The notes under the pieces: model-generated
Told to the model about the DNA's origin: nothing
Seen by the model: the letters and a program-made list of their open reading frames with translations, nothing else
Database searches by the model: none
Made by a program: the position numbers and the translations under genes
Shown here: in pieces, positions 49,750 through 57,741 of the stretch
Position numbering within the stretch: the first letter of the stretch is position 1
How the letters are laid out: each line of letters begins with the position of its first letter
Assembly: GCF_900128455.1 (NCBI RefSeq)
Contig: NZ_LT635783.1
Span: 3,842,359-3,906,358 of the forward strand
Length of the DNA: 64,000 nucleotides
Source: Bacteroides mediterraneensis
GTDB taxonomy: Bacteria; Bacteroidota; Bacteroidia; Bacteroidales; Bacteroidaceae
Direction: 5' to 3'

Positions 49750-51174
49750 ATGATACAAGCCTCACGTAAACAATGGATAAAGTTCGGCATAGTGCTGGTG
49801 CTTTACCTGATTTTCCTGATTTGGTTGAAAAGCTGGCTGGGACTGATTGTGGTTCCGTTCATCTTTGATGCTTATATCTCCAAGAAGATTCCTTGGACAT
49901 GGTGGAAGAAGTCGACCAACAAGACCGTGCTGACGGTGATGGGGTGGGTGGATGCCATCGTGTTCGCGTTGGTGGCTGTCTATTTCGTGAACCTGTATTT
50001 CTTCCAGAATTACGTGATTCCTTCGTCTTCATTGGAGAAATCGTTGCTGGTGGGCGACTACCTGTTTGTGAGCAAGATGAGTTATGGAGCCCGTATCCCG
50101 CAGACCCCGCTTCACATGCCGCTGACGCAGCATACGTTGCCGGTGTTCAACTGCAAGTCGTACCTGGAATGGCCGAAATGGGACTACAAACGGGTGTCCG
50201 GACTGGGGAAAGTGCAGCTGAACGACATCGTAGTGTTCAACTTCCCGGCTGGTGATACGGTGGCAACCGGCAATCCGGCAGAGGATATCTACCGCATGAG
50301 CTATGCCATCGGCAAGCAGCTTTCACAGCCCATCGACTTGGCCAGCTTGAATGTGGAACAGCAGCGTGAAGTGTACGATTATTATTATACGGTGGGCCGC
50401 AAGTATATCGATGAGAATCCGCAGCTGTATGGCAAGGTGATTACGCGTCCGGTAGACCGCCGGGAGAACTACGTGAAGCGTTGCGTGGGACTTCCGGGAC
50501 AGACGTTGCAGATCAAGGACCGGATTATCTATCTGGACGGCAAACCGAACAAGGAGCCGGACAATGTACAGTACCGTTATTTCGTACATACCAAAGGCAT
50601 GCTGCCGGAGGATTTGTGTCATGAGCTGGGTATCAGCAAGGAAGACCTGATGGGGTATTATACGGAGGAATCGGTGTACAACATGCCGCTGACCGAGAAG
50701 GCCAAAGCAGCTCTGCTGGCCCGGAAAGATTTGGTGACTTCCATTGAGAATGTACCGGACGACGATGCGGGCGGGTTGTATCCCGACAACAAGCTGACGG
50801 GCTGGACGGTAGACAACTATGGGCCGATATGGATTCCGAAGAAGGGGGCTACCGTGGATTTGACCTTGGACAACCTGCCGATTTATGAACGTCCTATCCG
50901 GAACTACGAAGGCAACAGTTTGGAGGTGAAGGACGGAAAGATTTATATCAACGGACAGGAAACTACGAAATATACCTTTAAGATGGATTATTACTGGATG
51001 ATGGGAGACAACCGTCACAATTCGGCCGACTCCCGTTTCTGGGGTTTTGTGCCGGAAGACCATATCGTGGGCAAGCCGATTTTCATCTGGCTGTCGCTGG
51101 ATCAGGACCGCGGGTGGTTCGACGGAAAGGTTCGCTGGAACCGTCTGTTCAAGTTTGTAGATTCCATCAAATGA
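49750..51174 (+). CDS. lepB: Signal peptidase I, catalytically complete
   Basis: Removes signal peptides from secreted preproteins at the inner membrane. Start set at the ATG 49750 (MIQASRKQWIKFG) instead of a TTG two codons earlier. Two N-terminal membrane segments (LVLYLIFLIWLKSWLGLIVVPF; VDAIVFALVAVYFVNLYFF) precede VIPSSSLEKSL, with the nucleophile Ser94. RRENYVKRCVGLPG supplies the general base Lys243, and GDNRHNSADSRFWGFVPEDH is the conserved box E. At 476 residues it is longer than E. coli LepB because of a large insertion in the beta domain. Confidence 0.93.
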   Translation: MIQASRKQWIKFGIVLVLYLIFLIWLKSWLGLIVVPFIFDAYISKKIPWTWWKKSTNKTVLTVMGWVDAIVFALVAVYFVNLYFFQNYVIPSSSLEKSLLVGDYLFVSKMSYGARIPQTPLHMPLTQHTLPVFNCKSYLEWPKWDYKRVSGLGKVQLNDIVVFNFPAGDTVATGNPAEDIYRMSYAIGKQLSQPIDLASLNVEQQREVYDYYYTVGRKYIDENPQLYGKVITRPVDRRENYVKRCVGLPGQTLQIKDRIIYLDGKPNKEPDNVQYRYFVHTKGMLPEDLCHELGISKEDLMGYYTEESVYNMPLTEKAKAALLARKDLVTSIENVPDDDAGGLYPDNKLTGWTVDNYGPIWIPKKGATVDLTLDNLPIYERPIRNYEGNSLEVKDGKIYINGQETTKYTFKMDYYWMMGDNRHNSADSRFWGFVPEDHIVGKPIFIWLSLDQDRGWFDGKVRWNRLFKFVDSIK

Positions 51175-51178
51175 GTGT

Positions 51179-52096
51179 ATGAGCAAAGGAAAGTCCGGAT
51201 GGGGGTGGTTGAAGGCAACCGGCGTGGCGGTGCTGACCGTCTGGCTGGTGCGGACACTGCTTGTGACGACTTGTGTGATTCCTTCCTCCGGCATGGAGAA
51301 TTCACTGTACCAAGGGGAACGGATTCTGGTCAGCAAGTGGAGTTACGGGCTGCGTCTGCCTTTCTGTTCGCTTTTCGGCTATCACCGGCTGGCAGCTTCC
51401 CGTGCAAGGAAAGGGGATATCGTGCTGTTCAACAATCCGCATCCTGAGAATCCGAAGACGGGAATCGAGTGGCGGGAACTGTTCATCAGCCGTTGCATCG
51501 GTACGCCGGGCGATACGCTGATGCTGGACGCTGATTTGAATAATGTAGGCGGGAAGGTGTTGAGCCCGGATGCCAAGTCGCTGTATGCTTATCCGGTATC
51601 GACGGAGGATTTGATGCTGACGGTACTGTCGGTGCTGGGCCTCAAGGGCAATGCGCTGGTGGGGTATACTTCCGACGGGGGGTATATCCGGAGTTTCAGC
51701 CAGTATGAATATTATTTGCTTTCGCAGAAGCTGGAAGGGCGGATTCCGCTGATTCCGCTGGACGAGAAAAACCGTACGGAGGCGCATCCGTATGTGATTC
51801 CGGCAAAGGGAATACCAGTGAAGGTGTATCCGTGGAATGTGACGTTGCTGTGCAACACGATTGTGGCACATGAGCATCAGCCGGCAGAGGTACGTCACGA
51901 CACGTTGTGGGTGAAAGGAAAGCCGGTAGAGGCGTATACCTTCAGTAAGGACTACTACTGGATGGCCTCGAACGACCCGGTGAATATCTGTGACTCCCGT
52001 TTGTTCGGGCTGGTTCCGGAAGACCATCTGGTGGGAAAGGCCTGGCTTATCTGGTATTCTTCCCGGAAGGGACGTTTCGGGCAACGGGTGCAATGA
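51179..52096 (+). CDS. S26 signal-peptidase paralogue lacking catalytic Ser and Lys
   Basis: 305 residues, one N-terminal membrane segment (GVAVLTVWLVRTLLVTTCVI). Aligned with the adjacent LepB, the nucleophile position in IPSSSL becomes Gly38 (IPSSGM), and the Lys of NYVKRCVG becomes Ser104 (LFISRCIG); box E GDNRHNSADSR becomes SNDPVNICDSR. The fold-defining VSKWSYG, DSRLFGLVPEDHLVGKAW remain. It is probably inactive as a classical Ser-Lys protease and may be a regulatory or chaperone partner of LepB, or use another mechanism. Starts 4 bp after lepB and overlaps the next gene by 4 bp. Confidence 0.85.
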   Translation: MSKGKSGWGWLKATGVAVLTVWLVRTLLVTTCVIPSSGMENSLYQGERILVSKWSYGLRLPFCSLFGYHRLAASRARKGDIVLFNNPHPENPKTGIEWRELFISRCIGTPGDTLMLDADLNNVGGKVLSPDAKSLYAYPVSTEDLMLTVLSVLGLKGNALVGYTSDGGYIRSFSQYEYYLLSQKLEGRIPLIPLDEKNRTEAHPYVIPAKGIPVKVYPWNVTLLCNTIVAHEHQPAEVRHDTLWVKGKPVEAYTFSKDYYWMASNDPVNICDSRLFGLVPEDHLVGKAWLIWYSSRKGRFGQRVQ

Positions 52097-52761
52097 CTAA
52101 AAGAGAAAAAATGAAAGATGAAGTGATTTTAGGGTCGGCCTATCTGGCTCCCGTGGAATATTATACTAAACTTTTTGCTTATCCTTCGGTGTATGTGGAG
52201 CGGTATGACCACTACATGAAGCAGACCTACCGGAACCGCTGCGTGATTGCATCGGCCGACGGCCCGCTGGCATTGACCATCCCGACAGAAAAGGGGGATG
52301 ACCTGAAATGCCTGATGAAGGATATACGTATTTCCGACCATGGCAACTGGCGGCACGTGCATTGGAACGCCTTCGTGGCGGCTTACAAGCATAGCCCGTT
52401 CTTCGATTATTATGCGGATGAGTTCCATCGGTTTTTTGAGCAGAAGTATGCGTTTCTGTTCGATTTCAACCTGGAATTGTGTGAGTGGGTGTGCCAACAG
52501 ATTGATATGCAGCCTCGCCTGATACCAACCGACGATTATGTGCCGGAGCCGGAGACTGCGGATGATTTCCGGGAACGGATTCATCCCAAACGGGATTTCC
52601 GGGAGGCGGACAAGGAGTTTGTGCCGAAGCCTTATTATCAAGTGTTTGACCAGAAATTGGGTTTCCTGCCTAACCTGAGTGTGATAGACCTGCTTTTTAA
52701 TATGGGGCCGGAAAGCTTGCTGGTGTTGCGTGACTCTATCGGTGTGTGCAATGAATTTTAA
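52093..52761 (+). CDS. WbqC-family protein
   Basis: 222 residues. The pattern ILGSAYLAPVEYYTKLFAYPSVYVERYDHYMKQTYRNRCVIASADGPLALTIPT matches WbqC-like proteins, associated with polysaccharide or amino-sugar modification in other species but without a proven activity. NLSVIDLLFNMGPESLLVL is the conserved C-terminal block. ATGA overlap with the preceding S26 paralogue suggests co-translation; a start at 52111 (MKDEVILGSA) is also possible. Confidence 0.82.
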   Translation: MTKREKMKDEVILGSAYLAPVEYYTKLFAYPSVYVERYDHYMKQTYRNRCVIASADGPLALTIPTEKGDDLKCLMKDIRISDHGNWRHVHWNAFVAAYKHSPFFDYYADEFHRFFEQKYAFLFDFNLELCEWVCQQIDMQPRLIPTDDYVPEPETADDFRERIHPKRDFREADKEFVPKPYYQVFDQKLGFLPNLSVIDLLFNMGPESLLVLRDSIGVCNEF

Positions 52762-52794
52762 GCATACAGATGCGTCCAAACCAGATTTATATTG

Positions 52795-52802
52795 TACATT
52801 TG
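52795..52802 (+). promoter_or_regulatory. -7 box of the rhomboid pair
   Basis: TACATTTG, 24 bp before the first rhomboid ATG; no clear -33 box. Confidence 0.5.
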
Positions 52803-52826
52803 CAACTGAATCAATGATTTAACAAC

Positions 52827-53501
52827 ATGAATAATCTTCCAACAGTAACGAAAAACCTGCTTATTATCAATGTGCTCTGTTTTCTGGGTATGTTTGTGGC
52901 CCGGAAATACGGGGTGGATATAGAGAATCTGCTCGGTCTTCACTTTTTCCTGGCCTCGGACTTTAACCTGGGGCAGCTTATCACGTATATGTTCATGCAT
53001 GCCAACTTCTCGCATATCTTTTTCAATATGTTTGCGGTATGGATGTTCGGACGGGTATTGGAACAGGTGTGGGGACCCAAGCGTTTCCTGACATACTACC
53101 TGGTTTGCGGTATCGGGGCCGGACTGATTCAGGAACTGGTGCAGTACCTGGAATATGCCATGGTGTGGTCGAACTATACTTCGGTCGATACGGGACTGGG
53201 TGTCATTCCGATGGAAGCCTTCCTGAACCAGCTGACCACAGTGGGTGCTTCGGGAGCTGTGTATGGTATTCTGCTGGCTTTCGGAATGCTGTTTCCCAAC
53301 AGCCAGATGTTCGTATTCCCTATTCCGATGCCCATCAAGGCAAAATATTTCGTGATTGGTTATGCGGTATTGGAGCTGGTGCTCGGTTTGGGAGGCGGTG
53401 ACAATGTGGCACACTTCGCACATTTGGGCGGTATGCTGTTCGGCTTGATACTGATTATTTATTGGAAAAAGAAAAATGGCAGCGGACGGATTTATTACTG
53501 A
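52827..53501 (+). CDS. Rhomboid-family intramembrane serine protease 1
   Basis: 224 residues, six hydrophobic helices. FMHANFSHIFFNMFAVWMFG is the conserved loop/helix-2 HxxxN-type motif, GASGAVYGILLAF holds the catalytic Ser and NVAHFAHLGGMLFG the catalytic His. Cleaves membrane-helix substrates; targets unknown. The stop lies inside the start of the second rhomboid gene (26-bp overlap). Confidence 0.93.
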   Translation: MNNLPTVTKNLLIINVLCFLGMFVARKYGVDIENLLGLHFFLASDFNLGQLITYMFMHANFSHIFFNMFAVWMFGRVLEQVWGPKRFLTYYLVCGIGAGLIQELVQYLEYAMVWSNYTSVDTGLGVIPMEAFLNQLTTVGASGAVYGILLAFGMLFPNSQMFVFPIPMPIKAKYFVIGYAVLELVLGLGGGDNVAHFAHLGGMLFGLILIIYWKKKNGSGRIYY

Positions 53502-54369
53502 TTTGAAACGGAAATTCCAGCAGGGCGACATTGCGGTACGGTTGGTGTACATCAACGTGGCAGTGTTTCTGGCCGTGACGGTGGTACAGATTTTTCTGAC
53601 CCTGTTTAATGTGCCTTCATCGCCTTGGATGCATTTCCTGGAGCTGCCAGCCTGGACGGAAGCGTTTATCCGTCAGCCTTGGTCGCTGCTGACGTACATG
53701 TTCATGCATGCCGGCGTGTTGCATATTCTGTTCAATATGCTGTGGCTTTTCTGGTTCGGACGTTTGTTCCTGATGTTCTTTTCGGCCAGGCACCTGCGTG
53801 GACTGTATTTTCTGGGAGGTATCTGCGGCGGGCTGCTGTACATGCTGGCGTATAATGTGTTCCCCTATTTTCAGGAGGCTGTGTATTCCTCTTATCTGCT
53901 GGGGGCATCGGCTTCGGTGCTGGCCATTGTGGTGGCAGTGGGCGTACGCGAGCCGAACTATCCGGTGCAGTTCCTGTTCATAGGTACGGTTCGCCTGAAA
54001 TATGTGGCTTTGTTCATGGTGGTGCTCGATTTGCTGTTCATGACTTCGGGCAATGCGGGTGGTCATATCGCTCATCTGGGTGGTGCATTGGCCGGATGGG
54101 TGTTTGCGGCTGGTTTGCAGCACGGGCGTGATGTCACGAAAGGAATCAATGCGGTGTGCGACTGGTGCATGCGGCTGGGACATCCGGTGAAACGCAAGCC
54201 TAAGATGAAGGTGCATTATGGAGGACGTCAGGCCGATTATGATTACAATGCCCGCAAGAAGGAACGGGAGGCTGAAATCGACCGGATTCTAGATAAATTG
54301 CGGAAGTCGGGATACAACAGCCTGACGGAAGAAGAAAAAAAGAGATTATTTGACGCGAGTAAGAAATGA
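53476..54369 (+). CDS. Rhomboid-family intramembrane serine protease 2
   Basis: 297 residues. MFMHAGVLHILFNMLWLFWFG, LLGASASVLAIVVA (GxS nucleophile) and GGHIAHLGGALAGWVFA (catalytic His) give a complete dyad. Compared with its neighbour it has a cytoplasmic tail of about 80 residues (KRKPKMKVHYGGRQADYD, then a charged helix) ending in LTEEEKKRLFDASKK. It overlaps rhomboid 1 by 26 bp and the next gene by 4 bp; compact operon. Confidence 0.92.
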   Translation: MAADGFITDLKRKFQQGDIAVRLVYINVAVFLAVTVVQIFLTLFNVPSSPWMHFLELPAWTEAFIRQPWSLLTYMFMHAGVLHILFNMLWLFWFGRLFLMFFSARHLRGLYFLGGICGGLLYMLAYNVFPYFQEAVYSSYLLGASASVLAIVVAVGVREPNYPVQFLFIGTVRLKYVALFMVVLDLLFMTSGNAGGHIAHLGGALAGWVFAAGLQHGRDVTKGINAVCDWCMRLGHPVKRKPKMKVHYGGRQADYDYNARKKEREAEIDRILDKLRKSGYNSLTEEEKKRLFDASKK

Positions 54370-55424
54370 ATATTCTGGGACATACAGTAAAAGGGGTGCT
54401 TCTGCTTGCGAATATCGGGGCGGGAGCGGGATTCCTGTTGTGTGCGTATAGCCCTTCTTTGTCGCCTGTAGCCCATCCGGTGCTTTCGTGTGCGGGACTG
54501 TTTTTCCCTTTTTTATTGCTGGCTGTACTGGTGTTTGTACCAGTCTGGCTGTTTTATTACAGACGGTTTTTGTGGGTACCGCTGGCCTTTCTGCTGTTGG
54601 GTGGAGGGGCTATTGTGACGTACTGTCCTTTTCGCAGTGCACAGGAAACGGCAGACGGAGAGGTGTTGAAATTCTTGACGTATAACGTGATGGGGATGCA
54701 AGGGGATACGGAAGATGAATCTCATCCGATACAGACTTATATCCAGCAGAGTGATGCCGATGTGGTATGTCTGCAGGAATTCCGTTGGGATGAGAAACAG
54801 ATGAAAAAAGCGTTTCCAATGTATCCTTACGTGCGGAGTCTGGATGTGGGAAATGGGAACCGGATGGGATGTCTTTCACGTTTTCCCATTCTTTCGGCAC
54901 GGCCGATACCGTATCAGAGCGGGACGAACGGGAGTTTTCTTCTTCAGTTAAAGATGGAAAAAGATACTTTGACGGTGGTATGCAACCATTTGGAATCGAA
55001 CAAGTTGGATGCACACGACAAAGAGGTGTATGAAGGGTTGTTGAAATCGCCGGATGAACAGAAAGTCAAATCGGACGGGAAGTATCTGATTCGGAAACTG
55101 GCAGATGCGGCGGTGATTCGTGCTCCTCAGGCTGACTCTGTGGCTCAGGTCATCTCCCGGGAGGCTACCTCATATTTGCTGGTATGTGGCGATTTCAATG
55201 ATTCGCCGATTTCGTATGCCCATCGTACCATCGGAAGGGGATTGACCGATGCCTATCGTGCGGCGGGATGGGGGCCTGGATTTTCTTACAACCGGAATTT
55301 CCTGTATTTCCGCATCGATCACCTGTTTGTGAACAAGGGCTTCCGACCTTTGAAATGCCGGGTGGATAATTCCATTTCGGCTTCCGACCATTATCCGCTG
55401 TGGTGTTTGGTAGAGAAATTATAA
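54366..55424 (+). CDS. Membrane-anchored endonuclease/exonuclease/phosphatase-family protein
   Basis: 352 residues. Three N-terminal hydrophobic segments (roughly residues 8-95) tether an EEP domain carrying LKFLTYNVMGMQGD, DADVVCLQEFRW (metal-binding Glu), VVCNHLESNKLD, CGDFNDSPISYAHRTI and the C-terminal SDHYPLWC (catalytic Asp-His). All EEP metal and catalytic motifs are present. Substrate could be a phospholipid, nucleic acid or phosphoinositide-like compound; not decidable. Fourth gene in the rhomboid run. Confidence 0.88.
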   Translation: MNILGHTVKGVLLLANIGAGAGFLLCAYSPSLSPVAHPVLSCAGLFFPFLLLAVLVFVPVWLFYYRRFLWVPLAFLLLGGGAIVTYCPFRSAQETADGEVLKFLTYNVMGMQGDTEDESHPIQTYIQQSDADVVCLQEFRWDEKQMKKAFPMYPYVRSLDVGNGNRMGCLSRFPILSARPIPYQSGTNGSFLLQLKMEKDTLTVVCNHLESNKLDAHDKEVYEGLLKSPDEQKVKSDGKYLIRKLADAAVIRAPQADSVAQVISREATSYLLVCGDFNDSPISYAHRTIGRGLTDAYRAAGWGPGFSYNRNFLYFRIDHLFVNKGFRPLKCRVDNSISASDHYPLWCLVEKL

Positions 55425-55439
55425 CCTGATAAAAACAAT

Positions 55440-57536
55440 ATGATGAAGAATTTAATTTTTGCAGCCGCTATGAGTTGTATGGTATGTGCCTGTGGACAGC
55501 AGGCAGCTGATACGGACAATCCGTTTCTGACTGAGTTTGAAACGCCTTATGGCACGCCGGATTTCAACCGGATTAAGGTGGAGCATTATGAACCGGCCTT
55601 TCTGAAAGGCATTGAGCAGCAGAATCAGGAAATCAAGGCCATTGTGGAGAATCCGGAAGAACCGACTTTCGAGAATACCATCGTGGCATTGGATAACAGT
55701 GGGGAAATCCTGGCTCGGGTGAGTGGGGTGTTCTTTGCTTTGACTGAAGCCGATACGAACGATGAACTGATGGCATTGGAGGGCAAAATCGCTCCGATGT
55801 TGTCTGAACACAGTGACAATATTTTCCTGAACCAGGATTTGTATAAGCGGGTAGCTGCCGTGCATGCACAGGAGGAGGCCGGAAAAATCACGCTGACCAC
55901 TGAGCAGCATTATCTGCTGGATAAATATTACAAGGAGTTTATCCGTTCGGGTGCGGGGCTGGATGCACAGAAACAGGAGCGTCTGCGCGAAATCAACAAG
56001 CAGCTTTCTACACTGACCATCGAGTTTGGCAATCATGTGCTGGCCGATAACAACGATTATCTGCTGGTGGTAGACAAGAAAGAAGATTTGGCCGGTCTGC
56101 CGGAAGCGGTGATTGAAGGAGCGGCTCATGAAGCAAAAGCGCACGGGAAGGACGGAAAATGGGTATTCACTTTGCAGGAATCCAGCCGTACGCCGTTGCT
56201 GCAGTATGCACAGAACCGTGAGTTGAGAAAGAATATTTATCAGGCTTATACCAGTTTGGGCAACCGGGGCAATGCCAACGACAACAAGGACGTGTTGAAG
56301 CAGGTGTTGGCACTCCGTCTGGAAAAGGCACAGCTGATGGGATTCAGTAACTATGCGGAATACCAGTTGTCCGACAACATGGCCAAGACACCTCAGAATG
56401 CGTTGGATTTACTGTATGGATTGTGGAAATATTCCATCAAGAATGCCGAGGCTGAGGCTGCAGAACTCCAGAAAATCATGGACCGTGAAGGTAAAGGCGA
56501 GAAATTGGAAGCATGGGACTGGTGGTATTATGCCGAGAAACTCCGTCAGGAAAAATATAGTCTGAACGAAGATGAAATTAAGCCTTATTTCAGTCAGGAA
56601 GACGTGTTCAACGGTTTGTGCATGGTAGTGAACAAGCTGTATGGCATTACCCTTACTCCGTGTGACTCCATCTCGGTGTACAACAAAGATGTGAAAACTT
56701 ACATTGTGAAGGATGCAGACGGCTCGCTCTTGGGTGTGTTCTACAGTGACTATATGCCGCGTGCCAGCAAGCGGAGCGGTGCCTGGATGAGCAACTTCCG
56801 TGAAGAACAGGAAGGTGTCCGCCCGTTGATTTACAATGTGGCCAGCTTTACCAAACCGGCCGGTGACATCCCGTCATTGCTGACTATTGATGAGGCTCGT
56901 ACGATGTTCCATGAATTCGGACATGCCCTGCACGGTTTGCTGACACAGTGTAAGTATAAAGGTGTATCCGGAACCTCGGTGGCACGTGACTTTGTGGAAC
57001 TTCCTTCGCAGATTATGGAACACTGGGCTGTGGCTCCGGAGGTGCTGAAGATGTATGCCAAGCATTATAAGACCCGTGAGGCCATTCCGGATTCTTTGAT
57101 TGCCAAGATTGAAAACCAAGCCTTGTTCAACCAGGGATTCATGACGACCGAGTTGCTGGCTGCTGCTATCCTGGATATGGAAATGCACTGCCTGACCACC
57201 ATGGAAGGCTTTGACGTACTGCAGTTTGAAAAGCAGCTGATGGATAAAATCGGTCTGATTCCGCAAATTGCACCTCGTTACCGTTCTACCTATTTCAATC
57301 ACATCATGGGTGGCTATGCAGCCGGATACTACTGCTATCTGTGGGCAGAACGTCTGGATACGGATGCGTTTGAAGCGTTCAAGGAACACGGACTGTTTGA
57401 CCAGGCTACAGCTACTTCTTTCCGCAAGAACATCTTGGAGAAAGGTGGTTCCGATGATCCGATGAAGCTGTATGTCACTTTCCGTGGGGCGGAACCTAGT
57501 ATCGAACCGCTGTTGCAGGCACGTGGATTGAAATAA
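55440..57536 (+). CDS. M3-family metallopeptidase (Dcp-like), lipoprotein
   Basis: 698 residues. Lipobox-like VCAC near residue 18, so probably lipid-anchored in the envelope. The zinc motif FHEFGHALHGLL (HExxH) and the conserved C-terminal region of M3 oligopeptidases (APRYRSTYFNHIMGGYAAGYYCYLWAE) are intact. It likely releases dipeptides from oligopeptide C-termini, as Dcp does. Start ATG at 55440 or 55443. Follows the EEP gene by 15 bp and ends in a strong terminator. Confidence 0.92.
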   Translation: MMKNLIFAAAMSCMVCACGQQAADTDNPFLTEFETPYGTPDFNRIKVEHYEPAFLKGIEQQNQEIKAIVENPEEPTFENTIVALDNSGEILARVSGVFFALTEADTNDELMALEGKIAPMLSEHSDNIFLNQDLYKRVAAVHAQEEAGKITLTTEQHYLLDKYYKEFIRSGAGLDAQKQERLREINKQLSTLTIEFGNHVLADNNDYLLVVDKKEDLAGLPEAVIEGAAHEAKAHGKDGKWVFTLQESSRTPLLQYAQNRELRKNIYQAYTSLGNRGNANDNKDVLKQVLALRLEKAQLMGFSNYAEYQLSDNMAKTPQNALDLLYGLWKYSIKNAEAEAAELQKIMDREGKGEKLEAWDWWYYAEKLRQEKYSLNEDEIKPYFSQEDVFNGLCMVVNKLYGITLTPCDSISVYNKDVKTYIVKDADGSLLGVFYSDYMPRASKRSGAWMSNFREEQEGVRPLIYNVASFTKPAGDIPSLLTIDEARTMFHEFGHALHGLLTQCKYKGVSGTSVARDFVELPSQIMEHWAVAPEVLKMYAKHYKTREAIPDSLIAKIENQALFNQGFMTTELLAAAILDMEMHCLTTMEGFDVLQFEKQLMDKIGLIPQIAPRYRSTYFNHIMGGYAAGYYCYLWAERLDTDAFEAFKEHGLFDQATATSFRKNILEKGGSDDPMKLYVTFRGAEPSIEPLLQARGLK

Positions 57537-57580
57537 ATTGCCTGAATGATAGGGGTTACCCTATACTTTATAAATAAAAG

Positions 57581-57623
57581 AAGGAGCTATTGCTTAATTT
57601 TTGCAAGCGATAGCTCCTTTTTT
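57581..57623 (+). terminator. Terminator of the M3 peptidase gene
   Basis: AAGGAGCTATTGCTT (57581-57595) pairs with AAGCGATAGCTCCTT (57605-57619), one wobble, followed by T run. Confidence 0.9.
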
Positions 57624-57678
57624 AGGCTCTATGGCTTAAATATTTACAATCGTTTCCGCATATCTAATGAAAAAAAAC

Positions 57679-57686
57679 TATATTTG
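57679..57686 (+). promoter_or_regulatory. -7 box of secDF
   Basis: TATATTTG, 55 bp before the secDF start. Confidence 0.5.
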
Positions 57687-57741
57687 CAACCTTGAATAAA
57701 CGTATCAAATTTTAAAAGTAAATATAATAAATTAAAGTAAC

